From Macrosoma leucophasiata (taxonomy: Eukaryota; Arthropoda; Insecta; Lepidoptera; Hedylidae), in contig JAWQUS010000008.1 in NCBI GenBank assembly GCA_036365455.1, positions 17,963,501 to 18,027,500 on the forward strand: DNA of 64,000 bases, given 5' to 3'. The position numbers and the translations under genes were made by a program. This document shows positions 34,098 through 45,248 of this stretch, one piece after another (position 1 is the first letter of the stretch; every line of letters starts with the position of its first letter). The notes beneath the pieces are model-generated. The model was not told the DNA's origin and did no database searches. It worked only from the letters and a program-made list of their open reading frames with translations.

Positions 34098-35155
34098 TTC
34101 ATCATATCAGCCATAAGACGTCCACTGCCGAACATAGGCCTCCCCCAATGACCTCCTTGCCGACCGATCGGAAGCGACGTGCATCCAGCGGGTGCCTGTA
34201 GCCTTGATCAGGTCGTCGGTCCATCTTGCAGGTGGACGTCCTACTCTGCGTTTGCCGATACGTGGTCTCCACTCGAGAACCTTTCTGCCCCAGCGGCTAT
34301 CGGTTCTCCGAGCTATGTGCCCTGCCCATTGCCACTTCAGCTTGGAAATCTGCTTGGCTATGTCAGCGACTTTCGTTCGCCTACGGATCTCCTCATTTCT
34401 GATTCGATCCAGTCGGGAAACGCCGAGCATAGCCCTTTCCATTGACCGCTGAGTGACTTGGAGCTTTCGTACGAGACCCATAGTGAGAGACCACGTCTCG
34501 GCACTGTAGGTCATCACCGGCAAAACGCACTGATTAAAGACTTTCGTCTTCAAGGACTGCGGGATGTTTGACGAGAAATCGCTCCTTAACTTCCCGAACG
34601 CTGCCCAGCCGAATTGGATTCGGCGAATGACCTCTTTCTCGAAGTTCGACCTGCCTGGTTGTATGGTTTGTCCTAAATAGACATATTCGTCGACAACTTC
34701 GAGGATCGAGTTCCCAACGGACACTGGAGTGGGCGATACGAGATTATTGAACATGACCTTGGTCTTATCCATGTTCATTTTAAGGCCCACTCTTTGGGAC
34801 ACTCGATTGAGGTCTTCGAGCATTGTGCTGAGATTTTCCAGCGACTCTGCCATGACTATAATATCGTCGGCAAACCGAAGGTGAGTGATGTATTCGCCGT
34901 TGACATTGATGCCTAGTCCTTGCCATTCCAGGAGCTTGAAGGCGTCTTCCATTGCATTGGTGAAGAGCAGGGGTGAAATGACATCTCCCTGTCTTACTCC
35001 CCTCTGCAAAGGAATCGCCCTCGTGCATTGGTCCTGTACTCGGACTGACATGGTGGCGTTTTTATACAAACACTTCAACACTTCGATATACCGATAGTCA
35101 ATGTGGCAACGCTGTAAAGACTGCAGCACAGCCCATGTTTCAACCGAATCATCGT
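34098..35155 (-). pseudogene. 5'-truncated RTE-clade LINE, reverse transcriptase C-terminal half
   Basis: Minus-strand frame of 340 codons (34107-35129), actually open from about 35150. It shows the RT blocks RGVRQGDVISPLLF and LRFADDIIVMAE (catalytic Asp pair intact in FADD). The RTE-specific C-terminal module follows: YLGQTI, VMTYSAETWSLT, RSMERAMLG, DRIRNEEIRRRTKV, LKWQWAGHIARR, RVGRPPARWTDDL. The end is a W-T-S-Y-G-stop with an ATG/ATA-rich tail. The apurinic endonuclease and RT fingers are missing, so it cannot move itself. The coding part has no stop or frameshift, which implies a recent insertion. Confidence 0.85.
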
Positions 35156-35207
35156 GAAGTTACGTTTTAATACAATTAAATGCCTACTTTAGTGATTTTG
35201 TCTTGGC

Positions 35208-35311
35208 ACCGACTTCAAACCTATTAGTAAATAGCACATATAAATAATAGGTAGTATATAATTACACTTATATCTTTATTATTTTTTAATTTTCAGTTTT
35301 GAAGTCGGTTT
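35208..35311. repeat. Small fold-back repeat with ACCGACTTCAAA arms
   Basis: ACCGACTTCAAA at about 35209 and TTTTGAAGTCGGTTTTTC at about 35296 are complementary across about 75 bp of AT-rich sequence. This motif is widespread in lepidopteran repeat debris. Confidence 0.45.
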
Positions 35312-35749
35312 TTCTTAACGTAGTTATATTTATTTAATACTTTTTAGTTTATTGCTGCGTTGTAAATTAGATTAGTATTCACATCTGTTAAATTTGTAAA
35401 ATCTGTTTTTTTTAGCTTCGTGGCAATTAGATACCTAATTTAAATTGTTTAGGTGTGTCGATACAAAATTATTACACGACTATACGAAATCAATTAAAAA
35501 ATGTTATCCACGAAGGAGTAAATAAGCTGTGTTGAGTCGTCGATGAGTAAATGTGTCATTGTCAATGTGTGTTGTCATCTTGTTGTCATGCGCATTAGGA
35601 CTATCTAGGACGCAGTGGATTCAACGTACTGTATGACAACTCGCCGTCTATTCTAATTCCTTTAGTCTGAGGTGAAAGTAAGTAAAAAAATGCTCGTAAA
35701 ATAAAAACTAATGGGCTTATCTGAATTAAATTTTTATGGGACCAATTCG
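35312..35749. other. Intergenic, nothing recognised
   Basis: AT-rich, no signals. Confidence 0.4.
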
Positions 35750-35890
35750 AAACTATTTCACATCAAACAAAACAAGAATTACGTAAATCGGTCCAGAAAT
35801 CTCGGCGAAATTCGCGTAGGTACATACATAAAAATATATATATATATATACCGGCCGAATTGAGAACCTTCTCGTTTTTTGAACTCTTGT
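35750..35890 (+). repeat. Dispersed repeat with GAATTGAGAACC end
   Basis: AAATCGGTCCAGAAATCTCG, a (TA)n run and CCGAATTGAGAACCTTCTCG make up a repeat debris type also seen near 6120 and 31110. Confidence 0.4.
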
Positions 35891-37029
35891 TTAAAAGTGT
35901 TTATCTCTAAGTTTAAATTACTGCGTGTGGCGCTTCCTTTAAAATTTATGCTATGCTTTCGTAGCGTCATTCTTATTTGCCGTATTTTGATGTAGTTTTT
36001 TAGTCATACACAGAGACGGTACTCCATATCTCTGCACTGTTCACTTCATAGCTACGATACTACAAGTAACGGTCATTGGACTTTTCTCTCCTGGTAGTTA
36101 AGATTTACGTCATCGAAGATTATTATCGGATGCAAATGTCTAATCTGACTGTGTGGGCTCGAGCCACCATTGGACATGAAGACCTACTTCTAATAATATA
36201 ATTAATCGATACACAAAACGAGCTGGCTACATTCACTAAAATCGATCCATTAGGTCAAGGGTCGTTACGAGGATAGACGAGGACAGGTATATTTTACACA
36301 GCTGCACTGCGTAATTCTATTTGAAATAGCGAATCACGCCTCCGACAATGGAAAGAGACGGCACTATCAACAGTGAAATGTTGGCAAGATAAACGGATAA
36401 TGCAAATGAGACTATAATAATTCTACGTAAAGTTTATTTTAGGCAATGCATAGTGTGGTCACGATTTCGCTATTCTATTTAGAAGCTGTCGGTATTTGGC
36501 TTCATTGTTGCTATTTATTTATGTTATTTGTTAACTTACTTACACAAATATTTGCAAAATCTGACTGCCATATCATCTAATAGTAAATTAAGCCGATTTC
36601 AAGAATATTATGAAAATCTATAAATTTTACAGTTCACAAGAACGTATAATATACCTATCTATTCTCTCTAATGTATGGTAATTGATTGACTTTTTTACTT
36701 TTAACCTTAATTTTTTAAATTACCTTTACATTCTATCCCAAGTTATTTACGGTTATTTTTAAGTTTTTAATAGAAATTTTAACAAATGAGGTAGGATTCT
36801 TAAGTAAGCTGGGTTCACCACACGCACGTTTTAATTTTTTTCAGACGATCACGAGTGCCTACCTACCTATTACCTACTGGTACCTTATCAGCGACGCTGA
36901 CTGCGTACCGGTTTCCTACTGAACACAAAAAAACGAACTACTGTTGTGATAAAAGGATACCCATCTTTTTTCATTATGATTATGTAGGTACTCTTTTAAG
37001 GTGGCTACTCAACGTCAGCAAATACCATT
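35891..37029. other. Intergenic, nothing recognised
   Basis: AT-rich, with no gene, RNA or repeat that I can support. Confidence 0.4.
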
Positions 37030-37200
37030 TTAGGCCGGCTCCACAAGTTAGCCCGAACGTTGGCGCGAACGCTACACGTCCAACGTGTGGATCTAGAAAA
37101 TAACATTGGCCCCAACGTTGGGGCAAGCGATGCGCGTTGGTGATTGGCCGGTGCAAGTCAGCAGCCAACGTTGAGGCCAACGTGTGGATCCGACGTTACT
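37030..37200. repeat. AACGTT-palindrome cluster
   Basis: GC-rich for the region. It contains several CAACGTTG-type words, the perfect palindrome CCCCAACGTTGGGG, and two blocks reading CCAACGTGTGGATC about 100 bp apart. Probably a MITE-like repeat, since the block near 37035 (GGCCGGCTCCACA) and later ones look like inverted partners. No coding frame is convincing. Confidence 0.45.
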
Positions 37201-37469
37201 GTAATATTTGAAAGGTACGCGCTGAAATACAACTTATGCCCGCTTTCTGATGTTAGTTTTATAATAAGAGCTTGTCGCGCATTCCAAAAACATTTTTTTA
37301 ATTGATTTTCCTAATTTTTTGTCTACAGTCCGCAAGTAGATAGAGTAGGCAGCGATAAGTGCATACATCATGCAGACATTCAAGCACCCACGATAAGCCA
37401 GTTACGTCGCGTTGGTCGCGAACCTATTGATATCTGCGAAACTTCTGCAAAATTGAAAAATCTTAATAG
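37201..37469. other. Intergenic
   Basis: Nothing recognised. Confidence 0.4.
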
Positions 37470-37512
37470 CACTTGGGGGATTGAACCCAGGACCTTAGCG
37501 TCAGTAGTTAAT
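37470..37512 (-). repeat. tRNA-like remnant (SINE or tRNA fossil)
   Basis: The minus strand reads GTCCTGGGTTCAATCCCCC, a strong B-box / T-arm match with self-complementary GGGG/CCCC ends. The 5' half of a tRNA is not recognisable, so it is not a functional tRNA gene. Confidence 0.35.
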
Positions 37513-39568
37513 TTATTTTAATAAGGAATCGAAATTAATGAAAACATTATATACTTGCACATGTAAATAATAAACACACATATAAACAAACATTTAAGTA
37601 AATATTAAACAGCCGAGCACGCAATCACCTTCTTTTTAACACGCTTTTATAAGCTTGGGTTGTATGTATGTATGTGACGGTATCATTGAGCTTAATTTTC
37701 ACCGGTTTTTAGAAGTCTGATCAACTTTTAACATTGCACACGTCTTAAGGACCGATGACAATGCAATAATTCGTTAAAAGTCCGCTAATAAACCATACTT
37801 AAAATTAACTATAGCTTAAAAACTACAGGTTCATCCTTAATTTTTTAGTTCAACTCGTTTTGGAATTAATAGCGTGCTTTTTTTCAAATTAAAATTTATA
37901 TAAGTTGATTTTATACCCATAAACCAGACCTGAGACTCTGAAATGTGGAGTCGTGTGTGCCCTTGCATGCCTATGCTATAGGTACAGACGTAGATTAAAT
38001 AACGGGCACTTGTAGCTTGTAATCAGTCAAAATCAATAGCGGCCCGTTGTGGTCTAAGCCGGACTGTTTGCATAAGATACACTTCACGATAACGACCCAT
38101 GGCTTCACTTACTTACAAGGCATAGATAATATGAATAATCGTATTAATGTAGATACGTACAACAAAAACTGGCCAAGTGTGAGTCGGACTCTAGTTCAGA
38201 GGGTTCCCGACAATGAGTTACCTATTTGGCAAGTCATAACTTGTCTACTGTTATAAGTGACATAGTCCGAAAGTGGAATACATATGTATAAAAGTTATTA
38301 AAATCGATGACTGAGGAGTTCAAATTTACAAATTAAATAATTCAGTTAAATGAAAAAATAATGTCCTTTGTTTAAATCCCAACAATTTTTAATAAGCAAT
38401 CTGTTTACAAAAATGCTATAGTGAACACATTGAAGGGCAATGCAAAGCTTTATATAAACGCAACTTCACGCTGAAATTTTCCGAAGGGGTAAGTAGTGAA
38501 AAACGCATCAAGCAATAGGTGTACCTAGGATTTGTCAGTTACGTTTCGTCCCATGTAGCACGTGGTGAGACTATTGAATGTGTACGTTGCCAAAGTCCAA
38601 GGGTGATAGTTAGTATTTGAAAACTTTCGAAAAACGAAAAAGTTCTAATTGCACTTAGCGTAAATTTAATACTGGCTAGATTTAAGCAAAAAGCTTCAAT
38701 ATGAAATTATGAGGCTAACCAACACGAATGCGATCGAATTAACAAGTTAACACTCCTCCGGCCCTAGACCATGAAAAATAACTATCAGGTTGCAAGTTTA
38801 TAGTCTTGTTTTTTGTAAAATAAACTAACTACTTAAAAAAAAAAACTGGTATAAATTATCATCTTTTTCACTAATACCATTATTAATCTTTGGAGGCTAC
38901 GACCTATGTAAACAGGTATGACATACCTGTAAACGCTATGCACATCTATATTTATAATACATATTTCTATTCTAAAGGTCGTTTATTTCACGTAGGTATC
39001 AAATATTACAAAAAGACATTTAAAAATCTTTTGATGTACCTACTTATAAAGAAATGGAAATAAAAACAAAATAGGAGTAAAACAAAAAGCAATTTAGGAA
39101 GCACTGGCTAAGATGACTCATACACTCATCGACTACTTAGAACGTCCATAAAACGATACTTCATATGCACGATCAGGTTTATTAAGTTACGATAAATTTT
39201 GAATATTTCAAGTTACTAAAACTTCTTCTTAAATCAATTTAATTTGTATGATTTCAAAAAATACTAGAAATAACGTAATTATCTGGCATTACACACAGAC
39301 ACACACACTTATTGCAATTTGCTGTCTTTTTTTTAGTAAGTTATTTTCAATAGAACTTCATAAGTTTAAAGTCGCGTCATTTTAACGTAACTTAGTATTA
39401 CCACGATCAGCGGGCTAAAGAATAGTTGACCATCACTAGAATAGAGGATAGAGCGAGCTTGCAATTCATATTGATAACAAACAGATTATACAGATATACT
39501 ATACAGTCCGCAGTCATGTAGAAACAGATAGAGTAAAACAAAATAAGAGATATCAATGCAGGTGTATC
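37513..39568. other. Intergenic with repeat scraps
   Basis: 38164-38215 (AAAACTGGCCAAGTGTGAGT and CAGAGGGTTCCCGACAATGA) is an end of the GGGTTCCGTA-type repeat. A (TATG)n run lies near 37660. The remainder is AT-rich with no genes. Confidence 0.4.
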
Positions 39569-39757
39569 GAATTAGGTAGTGTTCGGCACTATTGTGTTCC
39601 GGTTAGATGGTAATGTATGGCCCCGTCATAACTATAACAGAGACATAACACCTTAGGGTAGAAACGCATCTTCATTTTGAACTCTGGTTGTCAGATGTCT
39701 GTAGGCTGCAGTCATCATTTAACATCAATGCTTGTTTGCCAGCTTCCTTACATAAAA
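39569..39757 (+). repeat. SINE-like family A, tail-right copy
   Basis: GGTAGTGTTCGGCACTATTG to TGCCAGCTTCCTTACATA plus an A-run. Its end lies only about 10 bases before the coding-like frame at 39767. Confidence 0.55.
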
Positions 39758-39766
39758 AAGGTAGTT

Positions 39767-40000
39767 ATGTCTGCGCAAGTTAAGCTGAGCAAGAACGGAG
39801 GTGTTCTGGACGTCGACAATCGCGGCGTCAAGTACCATGTGAACTTAAAACGAACCCACAGCCATCGCTATCCTGCACGAGATACAAATAGTATGTATGT
39901 ATGTATCTTCATGTATGTCCCTAACGAGGTAGGCAGAGAGTGACAAACCTCTCGTGCCTCGTCTGTCTACCTTCATACAAATAGTGCATTCGTTAAAAAC
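39767..40000 (+). CDS. Short coding-like frame, interrupted by an 82-bp insertion
   Basis: From the ATG at 39767 the frame reads MSAQVKLSKNGGVLDVDNRG and goes on to a basic H-V-N-L-K-R-T-H segment. Roughly half of its 42 codons end in G or C, unlike the AT-rich surroundings, which suggests real coding origin. At 39893 it runs into low-complexity sequence. An 11-bp direct repeat (ATACAAATAGT at 39882-39892 and 39975-39985) flanks that insert, and after the second repeat the original frame would reach a stop within six codons, giving about 47 codons in all. Alternatively GTATGT at 39891 is a splice donor and this is a first exon. I do not recognise the protein. It may be a captured or retroposed gene fragment. 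Confidence 0.3.
39893..39974. mobile_element. 82-bp insertion flanked by 11-bp direct repeats
   Basis: The insert starts with (ATGT)n and contains CTAACGAGGTAGGCAGAGAG and CCTCGTGCCTCGTCTGTC. The flanking ATACAAATAGT repeat has the length expected of target-primed retroposition. The source element is unknown. Confidence 0.5.
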
Positions 40001-40317
40001 TGATAATGGTCGGAGCACAGTAGATTATGAACCAAATGCGCGAAATGCGCTCGTATAGGACTAGTTGTGAGTCAGTAAACACTTCAGTAGTCGCAATCCG
40101 AATCCATTTTGCTAGAACATTTATACTCGTAACAGCACATAGATAAAACAATACGTTGGTGCTGGTGTCTGCCTTTATTCCGCTTGAGCTCATATGAAAT
40201 TTTCTTTAATCATCACATTTGGTAGGCTAATTGACTATAGCGGATTATAGCATACTTATGTTATAAGGATGTTCATGATGGAGGAAGCTTCTTATGTATC
40301 TCAAACTTATTATACAC
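40001..40317. other. Intergenic
   Basis: Nothing recognised. Confidence 0.4.
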
Positions 40318-40995
40318 TAGCTGTGCCTGCGACTTCGTGCACGTGAGTCTCTACCCGGACGAAGTGTGGGCGCAGCTAGTATTAAAGTAGTCTAAGTTAC
40401 TCCTTATCACATCAGCTATCTCCCAGTGAAAGTCCCGTCAAAATCGGAGACACTCAAATTCTATTTATTTGTATGTAGGTATGTATGTATGTATGGAGAT
40501 AAAAATAGCCTAAGTTACTCCTTATTACATCAGCTACCTGCCCGTGGGAGTCCCGTCAAAGTCGGATACACTCCAATTCTACTTATTTGTATGTAGGTTT
40601 GTATGTATGTATGGATGTATGGAGATAAAGTAGCCTAAGTTACTCCTTATTTTAACATATCGACTTTGACGGAACTTCCTACCCGTGGAAGTTCCGTCAA
40701 AGTCGGATATACTTCAATTCTACTTATTTGTATGTAGGTAATTATGTATGTATGGATGTATGGAGACAAAAGTAGCCTAAGTTATTCCTTATCACATCAG
40801 CTATCTGCCAGTGAAAGTCCCGTCAAAATCGGTAGAGCCGTTCCCAAGATTAGCCCCGCTAAACAGACAGACAGACAGACAAAAATTGAAAAAAAAAAAT
40901 GTTTTGATAAGTACATGTACCGTGTATACATACATATGCATTTAGTAAAAAGCGGTTATTTTAATATTACAAACAGACACTCCAATTTTATTTAT
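40318..40995 (+). mobile_element. Helitron-like element with internal tandem repeats
   Basis: Begins CTAGCTGTGCCTGCGACTTC, a start widespread among insect Helitron-derived repeats. It ends after (CAGA)n and ACACTCCAATTTTATTTATT then TGTATAGA, the same 3' segment as 18680-18850. Between them lie three full units and one partial unit of a 118-142-bp tandem repeat. No protein is encoded, and the 88-codon frame is incidental. Confidence 0.55.
40391..40830 (+). repeat. Tandem repeat, 3.4 units of about 120 bp
   Basis: Units start at 40391, 40509, 40634 and 40776 (each with CTAAGTTACTCCTTAT or a close variant) and include CCCGTCAAARTCGG, TTATTTGTATGTAGG and (ATGT)n. The third unit is longer because it carries a 19-bp-arm hairpin (40661-40679 with 40687-40705). 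Confidence 0.8.
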
Positions 40996-41029
40996 TTGTA
41001 TAGATATTGATGGATAGATGTATACATTT

Positions 41030-41345
41030 ATAATGGAAGGTAATATTCAACATAAGACCTAAAAATTCTGTGCAAATTTTAAGCGTCTACTTGCTACCGT
41101 TATTATGATTGAGCAAAACATATACAAAAAAAACACGTTTATTGTATGCCCCCTTGGACCCCTTAATATTTTCATTTTCTTATTTTAAGTAATGAATTAA
41201 TTTTGTCCATAAAGCGGTATCAGAAATATATAATTTGTGTAAATGTTAGCTTTCTAGCTATCCCTATTTATAAGATACAGGCTGGTGACAGACGGACGGA
41301 CGGACAGACAGACATACAGCGGAGGATTAGTTATCCGTAGGGTAC
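41030..41345 (+). repeat. Dispersed repeat, CAGACGGACGGACGG type
   Basis: AT-rich body ending in a run of GACGGACGGACAGACAGA, then GGAGGATTAGTTATCCGTAG and GGTACA. This resembles the widespread lepidopteran GGGTTCCGTA repeat in the opposite sense. Exact ends unclear. Confidence 0.4.
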
Positions 41346-41429
41346 ATTTTTAAAAGATAGAACTAATATACAGAATGGCTTAAAAATATTCGATATGATT
41401 CTTTAAATTGACATAACTTTTTAATTTCT

Positions 41430-41720
41430 GAACCGATTCACATGAAACAAACACTAAATGTTAAGTGAAACTTACCACAATATATTAGTGATTGAATTCG
41501 AAAATCGAATAAGCCGTTTCTGATATTAGCGTACACAAACACACAGACAAACAGACATTATTCCGGGATAAAAAGTACCCAGTGTTGTGCGCCAAAGGTT
41601 AAAGTATATTCATATCAAGTTTCATTGTAATCGGACCTTTAGTTTTTCTGTGATGCTTGAACAGACAGACAGACAGACAAAAAAATTCTAATCAAATATT
41701 TGGGTTCGGTATCGATCTAG
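41430..41720 (+). repeat. Helitron-like debris with CAGACAGA runs
   Basis: Two blocks: GCCGTTTCTGATATTAGCGT with CAGACAAACAGACATT, then GGATAAAAAGTACCCAGTGT and AAGTTTCATTGTAATCGGAC ending in (CAGA)n. Typical internal segments of non-autonomous Helitrons. Confidence 0.4.
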
Positions 41721-42274
41721 TAACATCCCCTGGTATTTATTCTTTAAATATTTTTAATGTACAGAATTTACACTTCTACAGTTTTATTATAAGTATAGAT
41801 AGATATCACGTAAGGTGAATTCGAATCTGACATCATAATGACATAAATACGCAGACATTTTACGTTACTTATTAATGTAAATAGTAATGTATGGCCAATT
41901 ATTCGTATCAAAGTTGTAATCTAATAATGATCAGCGTCATGACACCGGCCTGATACTGTTCAGTTGTATCTACCTACACTGATAAGCAGTGCATTCACAA
42001 ATATGTAGGTATAAAATCACGTAGTAACGGTCCATTGCGAGAAAAAGAAACGTTTACAGAATTATATAGAATTCTACGAATTTAATGAATTTGTGAACAT
42101 TACTCTTACGATCTCAAAATACCTTTGCAGCAAATCATTTGCTGTTAAATTTGATGTTATCAAAGAAAATATTATTATTCTTTTTCGCTTTATTGGTAAT
42201 ATGGTCGAGTTCTGTCTGCTGATGGGGTCAAAAGTCTTAGGAATCGGCGTACATGTATGAAGAGAATGACCTGG
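41721..42274. other. Intergenic
   Basis: Nothing recognised. Confidence 0.4.
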
Positions 42275-42665
42275 CGTGAAGATACACACACACACGCTTT
42301 ATTGGTCGACAGACAAGCAAACGGGCCACCTGATGGAAAGTGGTCACCGTCGCTTATGAACATTTGGAACACCAGGGAAGTTGCCAACGCGCTGCCAGCC
42401 CTGAAGCCTTTTTTATATTGTAGCACCGAGGGAACACCTCAGAGGGAAGTTCATTCCACAATTTACACGTTCTGGGCAAAAACGAACGAGAGAACCTCAC
42501 CGTTGAACATTGCCAGGTGTCCAGTGGGTGAGGATGGAACTTCTCTCTTCGGCGGGTAGTATGGTGTGGGAAGAGAGACGGTGGCACCATGTCGAACAGT
42601 TCAGCAGAGCACTCGCCATTGTGGAGACGGTATAAAACACATAGACTCCCAATGTCTCTCAGTTG
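42275..42665 (-). pseudogene. CR1/Jockey-type LINE 3' end
   Basis: Same LINE family as 3533-4805, on the minus strand. The frame 42354-42590 (-) reads RREKFHPHPLDTWQCSTVRF and then WNELPSEVFPRCY near the end, followed by the CGTTTGCTTGTCTGTC block and an (AC)n tail. It is uninterrupted across the point where the other copy carries the 51-bp fold-back, so it serves as the reference arrangement. Only the last ~390 bp are present. Confidence 0.7.
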
Positions 42666-43609
42666 GAGATTTTATATTTTTATGAGTTCTTTAATTAAAG
42701 GTTAATTTACTCGTATTTTACTGCTACAGAACTTCAGTCACGAAGGTCGAGGGGTTGTACCACACCACATTACGTTCTATTTACCGCTAAATAGTGTTCA
42801 GAGTGTGTGTTTTGTGTGCTCAGTGCCCTCCAGTTTCATTATGAACTGTACATACCTAAGTTTTGACAGACATAAAAGCTTAGTCGAAAGGAGATGTTGA
42901 AAGAATGAGATGAGATGGAAAAATGGGTAAATTATAGAAGAATCCGAAAAAAATACAATTAATTTAATCAAGAATATATTTTAGAGTTACCACCACATTT
43001 CATACAAACGATTTTATCATTTTCAACCATGTTCAATATGGCGGCGATACAGCCGACGCTTGGGTTATAACAAAATACGCCTATGTAGATAAAACAAAAC
43101 TAATGGTATCTGTATCTTACTAGTGCATCACGTATTATAAAAAAAGAACTATGTATCAAATCGATCAATTTAAAGAAGTTCCGATTTTTTTTTATTGGAA
43201 ATCGATTAGTATAGTATTAAACACATAAAATCGATTTCGATAGTATTTAGAAAATATTACTATTTTCTCCAAGTAATTTAAAATAAAAAAAAAACAATTA
43301 AAAAAATGAAAACGTCAAAATGACATCGCCCGCCATATTCGCCATGTTGGTTTTGAGTTGCAATTCTAACTGCAAATAATGTTTTGTAACTGCAAACATA
43401 GGTAAATAAGTGAAAATATGCAGTAATAAACCTTTTTATTTTGATTTTGCCTGTTAATGATATTGTGTACAATACATGGCCGGAGGTCCATACATTTTTG
43501 CAACATCTCCTTTATAGTTCTTAAATGTTTGAAGTCTACAGTATCCACTATAATATTATTTTCTTCTCAATAACACAATGACATGCGAGTGAACTTTAGA
43601 TATTAAAGA
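42666..43609. other. Intergenic
   Basis: Nothing gene-like. 43160-43240 contains repeated ATCGATT words. Confidence 0.4.
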
Positions 43610-43703
43610 AAAAAGGGCAAGAAAAATTTGACTTCGGGTAGGAATTGAATCTGCGACCTCAGGATAACCAGTCCAGCCGCTTTACCACTAAGCTACCGAA
43701 GGC
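43610..43703 (-). repeat. tRNA-derived SINE
   Basis: The minus strand begins TTCGGTAGCTTAGTGGTAAA (good A box), then CTGGACTGG as in an anticodon arm, then GGTCGCAGATTCAATTCC (B box), and ends ACCCGAAGTCAAATTTTTCT. The tRNA-like part is nearly complete but lacks pairing for a functional acceptor stem. The same tail occurs at 11766-11785. Confidence 0.65.
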
Positions 43704-43944
43704 CTAATTAATTTCTAAACTATCCACTTGTCATAAATGTGAACTGCATGCGTGCTTGGCCACATTCTTAGCATAAAATGGCGAAATTAGGAGTTGATTC
43801 GTTTACAGGTAAGTTTGATCTTCGTGCAACATATTTATAAATGTAGGTATCTAATATCAGTTAAAAATTTATGATGGTGAGTCCGAAATACAACTTAGAT
43901 GTTTCGAAATTGCCTAATCCAAAAGTAACTAAATTTATATAAGT
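43704..43944. other. Spacer
   Basis: Nothing recognised. Confidence 0.4.
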
Positions 43945-44067
43945 CAGGGTGTCCACAGCTGATGTTAAAATAAATCCCTGACTTTCCCTGACAATTTTTT
44001 TCAATTTTCCCTAACCAATTTTTTTCAATTAGTGGACATTTATGTTTTATTTTTGTAAGTAGTTTTT

Positions 44068-44565
44068 AGGGTTCCGTAGTAAACAATTTCGCCATGCCTG
44101 TCTGTCTCTCTATCTGTCCGTCCGCGGTTTAGCGCAAAAACAGTTGGTACTAGAGACTTGAGATTTTGCACAAGAACTTTAATCATGCCGACAAAGTGGT
44201 AGATTAAACGTTAAAAAAATATTTAGGGGGAGGCCCTACAAGTAACGCGTGAATATTTTTTTATTTTTCGTTTTCTACATAGTGTGGGATATCGTTGGAT
44301 AGGTCTTTCAAAAATATTAGAGATGTGCTAATATCATTTTCGATTTAGTTAACTGTTCGTGACATAAGCTTTAAAGTGCCAATTTTCGTTAGAGTCAAGT
44401 GTCCGCCCCCTCTACCAACTAAACGGTTATTGTTATAAATTCAAACTTTACGGAAATAGTAGCTACATATTACGAAATTAAATATAAAACGAAAAAACCT
44501 AAAATCTACGGGATCCTATACTGCGCGTGCCCCGTCACGCATTTGACCGGTTTTAAGTAAAATGA
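44068..44565 (+). repeat. GGGTTCCGTA-type dispersed repeat
   Basis: Starts TTAGGGTTCCGTAGTAAAC, includes CTGTCTGTCTCTCTATCTGT, and ends GCGTGCCCCGTCACGCATTT then GACCGGTTTT. End fragments of the same family lie near 28668 and 38164. Confidence 0.5.
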
Positions 44566-44599
44566 AATATATCCGAAATACAATTTGAATTAAATAAAT

Positions 44600-44862
44600 T
44601 GCTGACCCGGCAAACGTCGTATTGCCTCAAAATGAAATATTGCTATATATATCAAAATGAGTAAGTTTGATAGATACGTACTTTTTGTATGGGAAAATAA
44701 AATTGTGGTTTTTACTATTTCCCTTCAATTTCTTCATATTTTCTTACCTTTTAAACCTTCCCTGGACTTACAAAAATCTTTCAAAACCTGCCAAATCGGT
44801 CCTGCCGTTCTCGAGTTGTAGCGAGACTAACGAACAGCAATACATTTTTATAAAAAGAATTA
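44600..44862 (+). mobile_element. Helitron-like repeat family C
   Basis: CTGACCCGGCAAACGTCGTA to GTAGCGAGACTAACGAACAG and CAATACATTTTTATA. Inserted within the DNA transposon 43945-45419. Confidence 0.5.
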
Positions 44863-44956
44863 ACGATTTTATAACTACTTAATAACAAAATCACCGGTCA
44901 GTAACAAAATTGAAGTTAATTAAACTTTGAACTTAATTGAAAAAATTAAATAATTT

Positions 44957-45248
44957 ACTGGTGGTAGAGTTCTGGTGACGGAACTCGCGGGCGTTGGCAT
45001 CACCGGATAACCTAATCTATTTCCCGTTAAATGGTAGTGTTCAGCACTACAGTGTTCCGGTAAGATGGTAATGTATGGACCTGTAATAACTTTTACAGAT
45101 ACGTAACAACTTAGGCCTTAGGGATGGCAACGCATATGTATTTTGACCGCTGGTTTTTGTGTATATGTCTATAGGCTGCAGTCATCACTTAACATCAATG
45201 TGAGCTGCGTGCTTGTTTGCCACCTTACCTACTTACATTAAAAGAAAA
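44957..45248 (+). repeat. SINE-like family A, full tail-right copy
   Basis: Complete: ACTGGTGGTAGAGTTCTGG at the start, GCTTGTTTGCCACCTTACCT at the end, and an A-rich tail. It lies within the 43945-45419 element. Confidence 0.65.

Noticed and set aside
34179..34452. Two + strand frames of 86-88 codons
   Set aside because: Antisense shadows of the RTE reverse transcriptase.
37470..37512. tRNA gene
   Set aside because: Only the T-arm/B-box part is present. No acceptor stem or anticodon arm can be drawn.
40391..40830. CRISPR-like array
   Set aside because: Repeats are about 120 bp and contiguous without unique spacers, inside a eukaryotic Helitron-like element.
43610..43703. Functional tRNA gene
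   Set aside because: A and B boxes are present but the acceptor ends do not pair, and a SINE-like tail follows.
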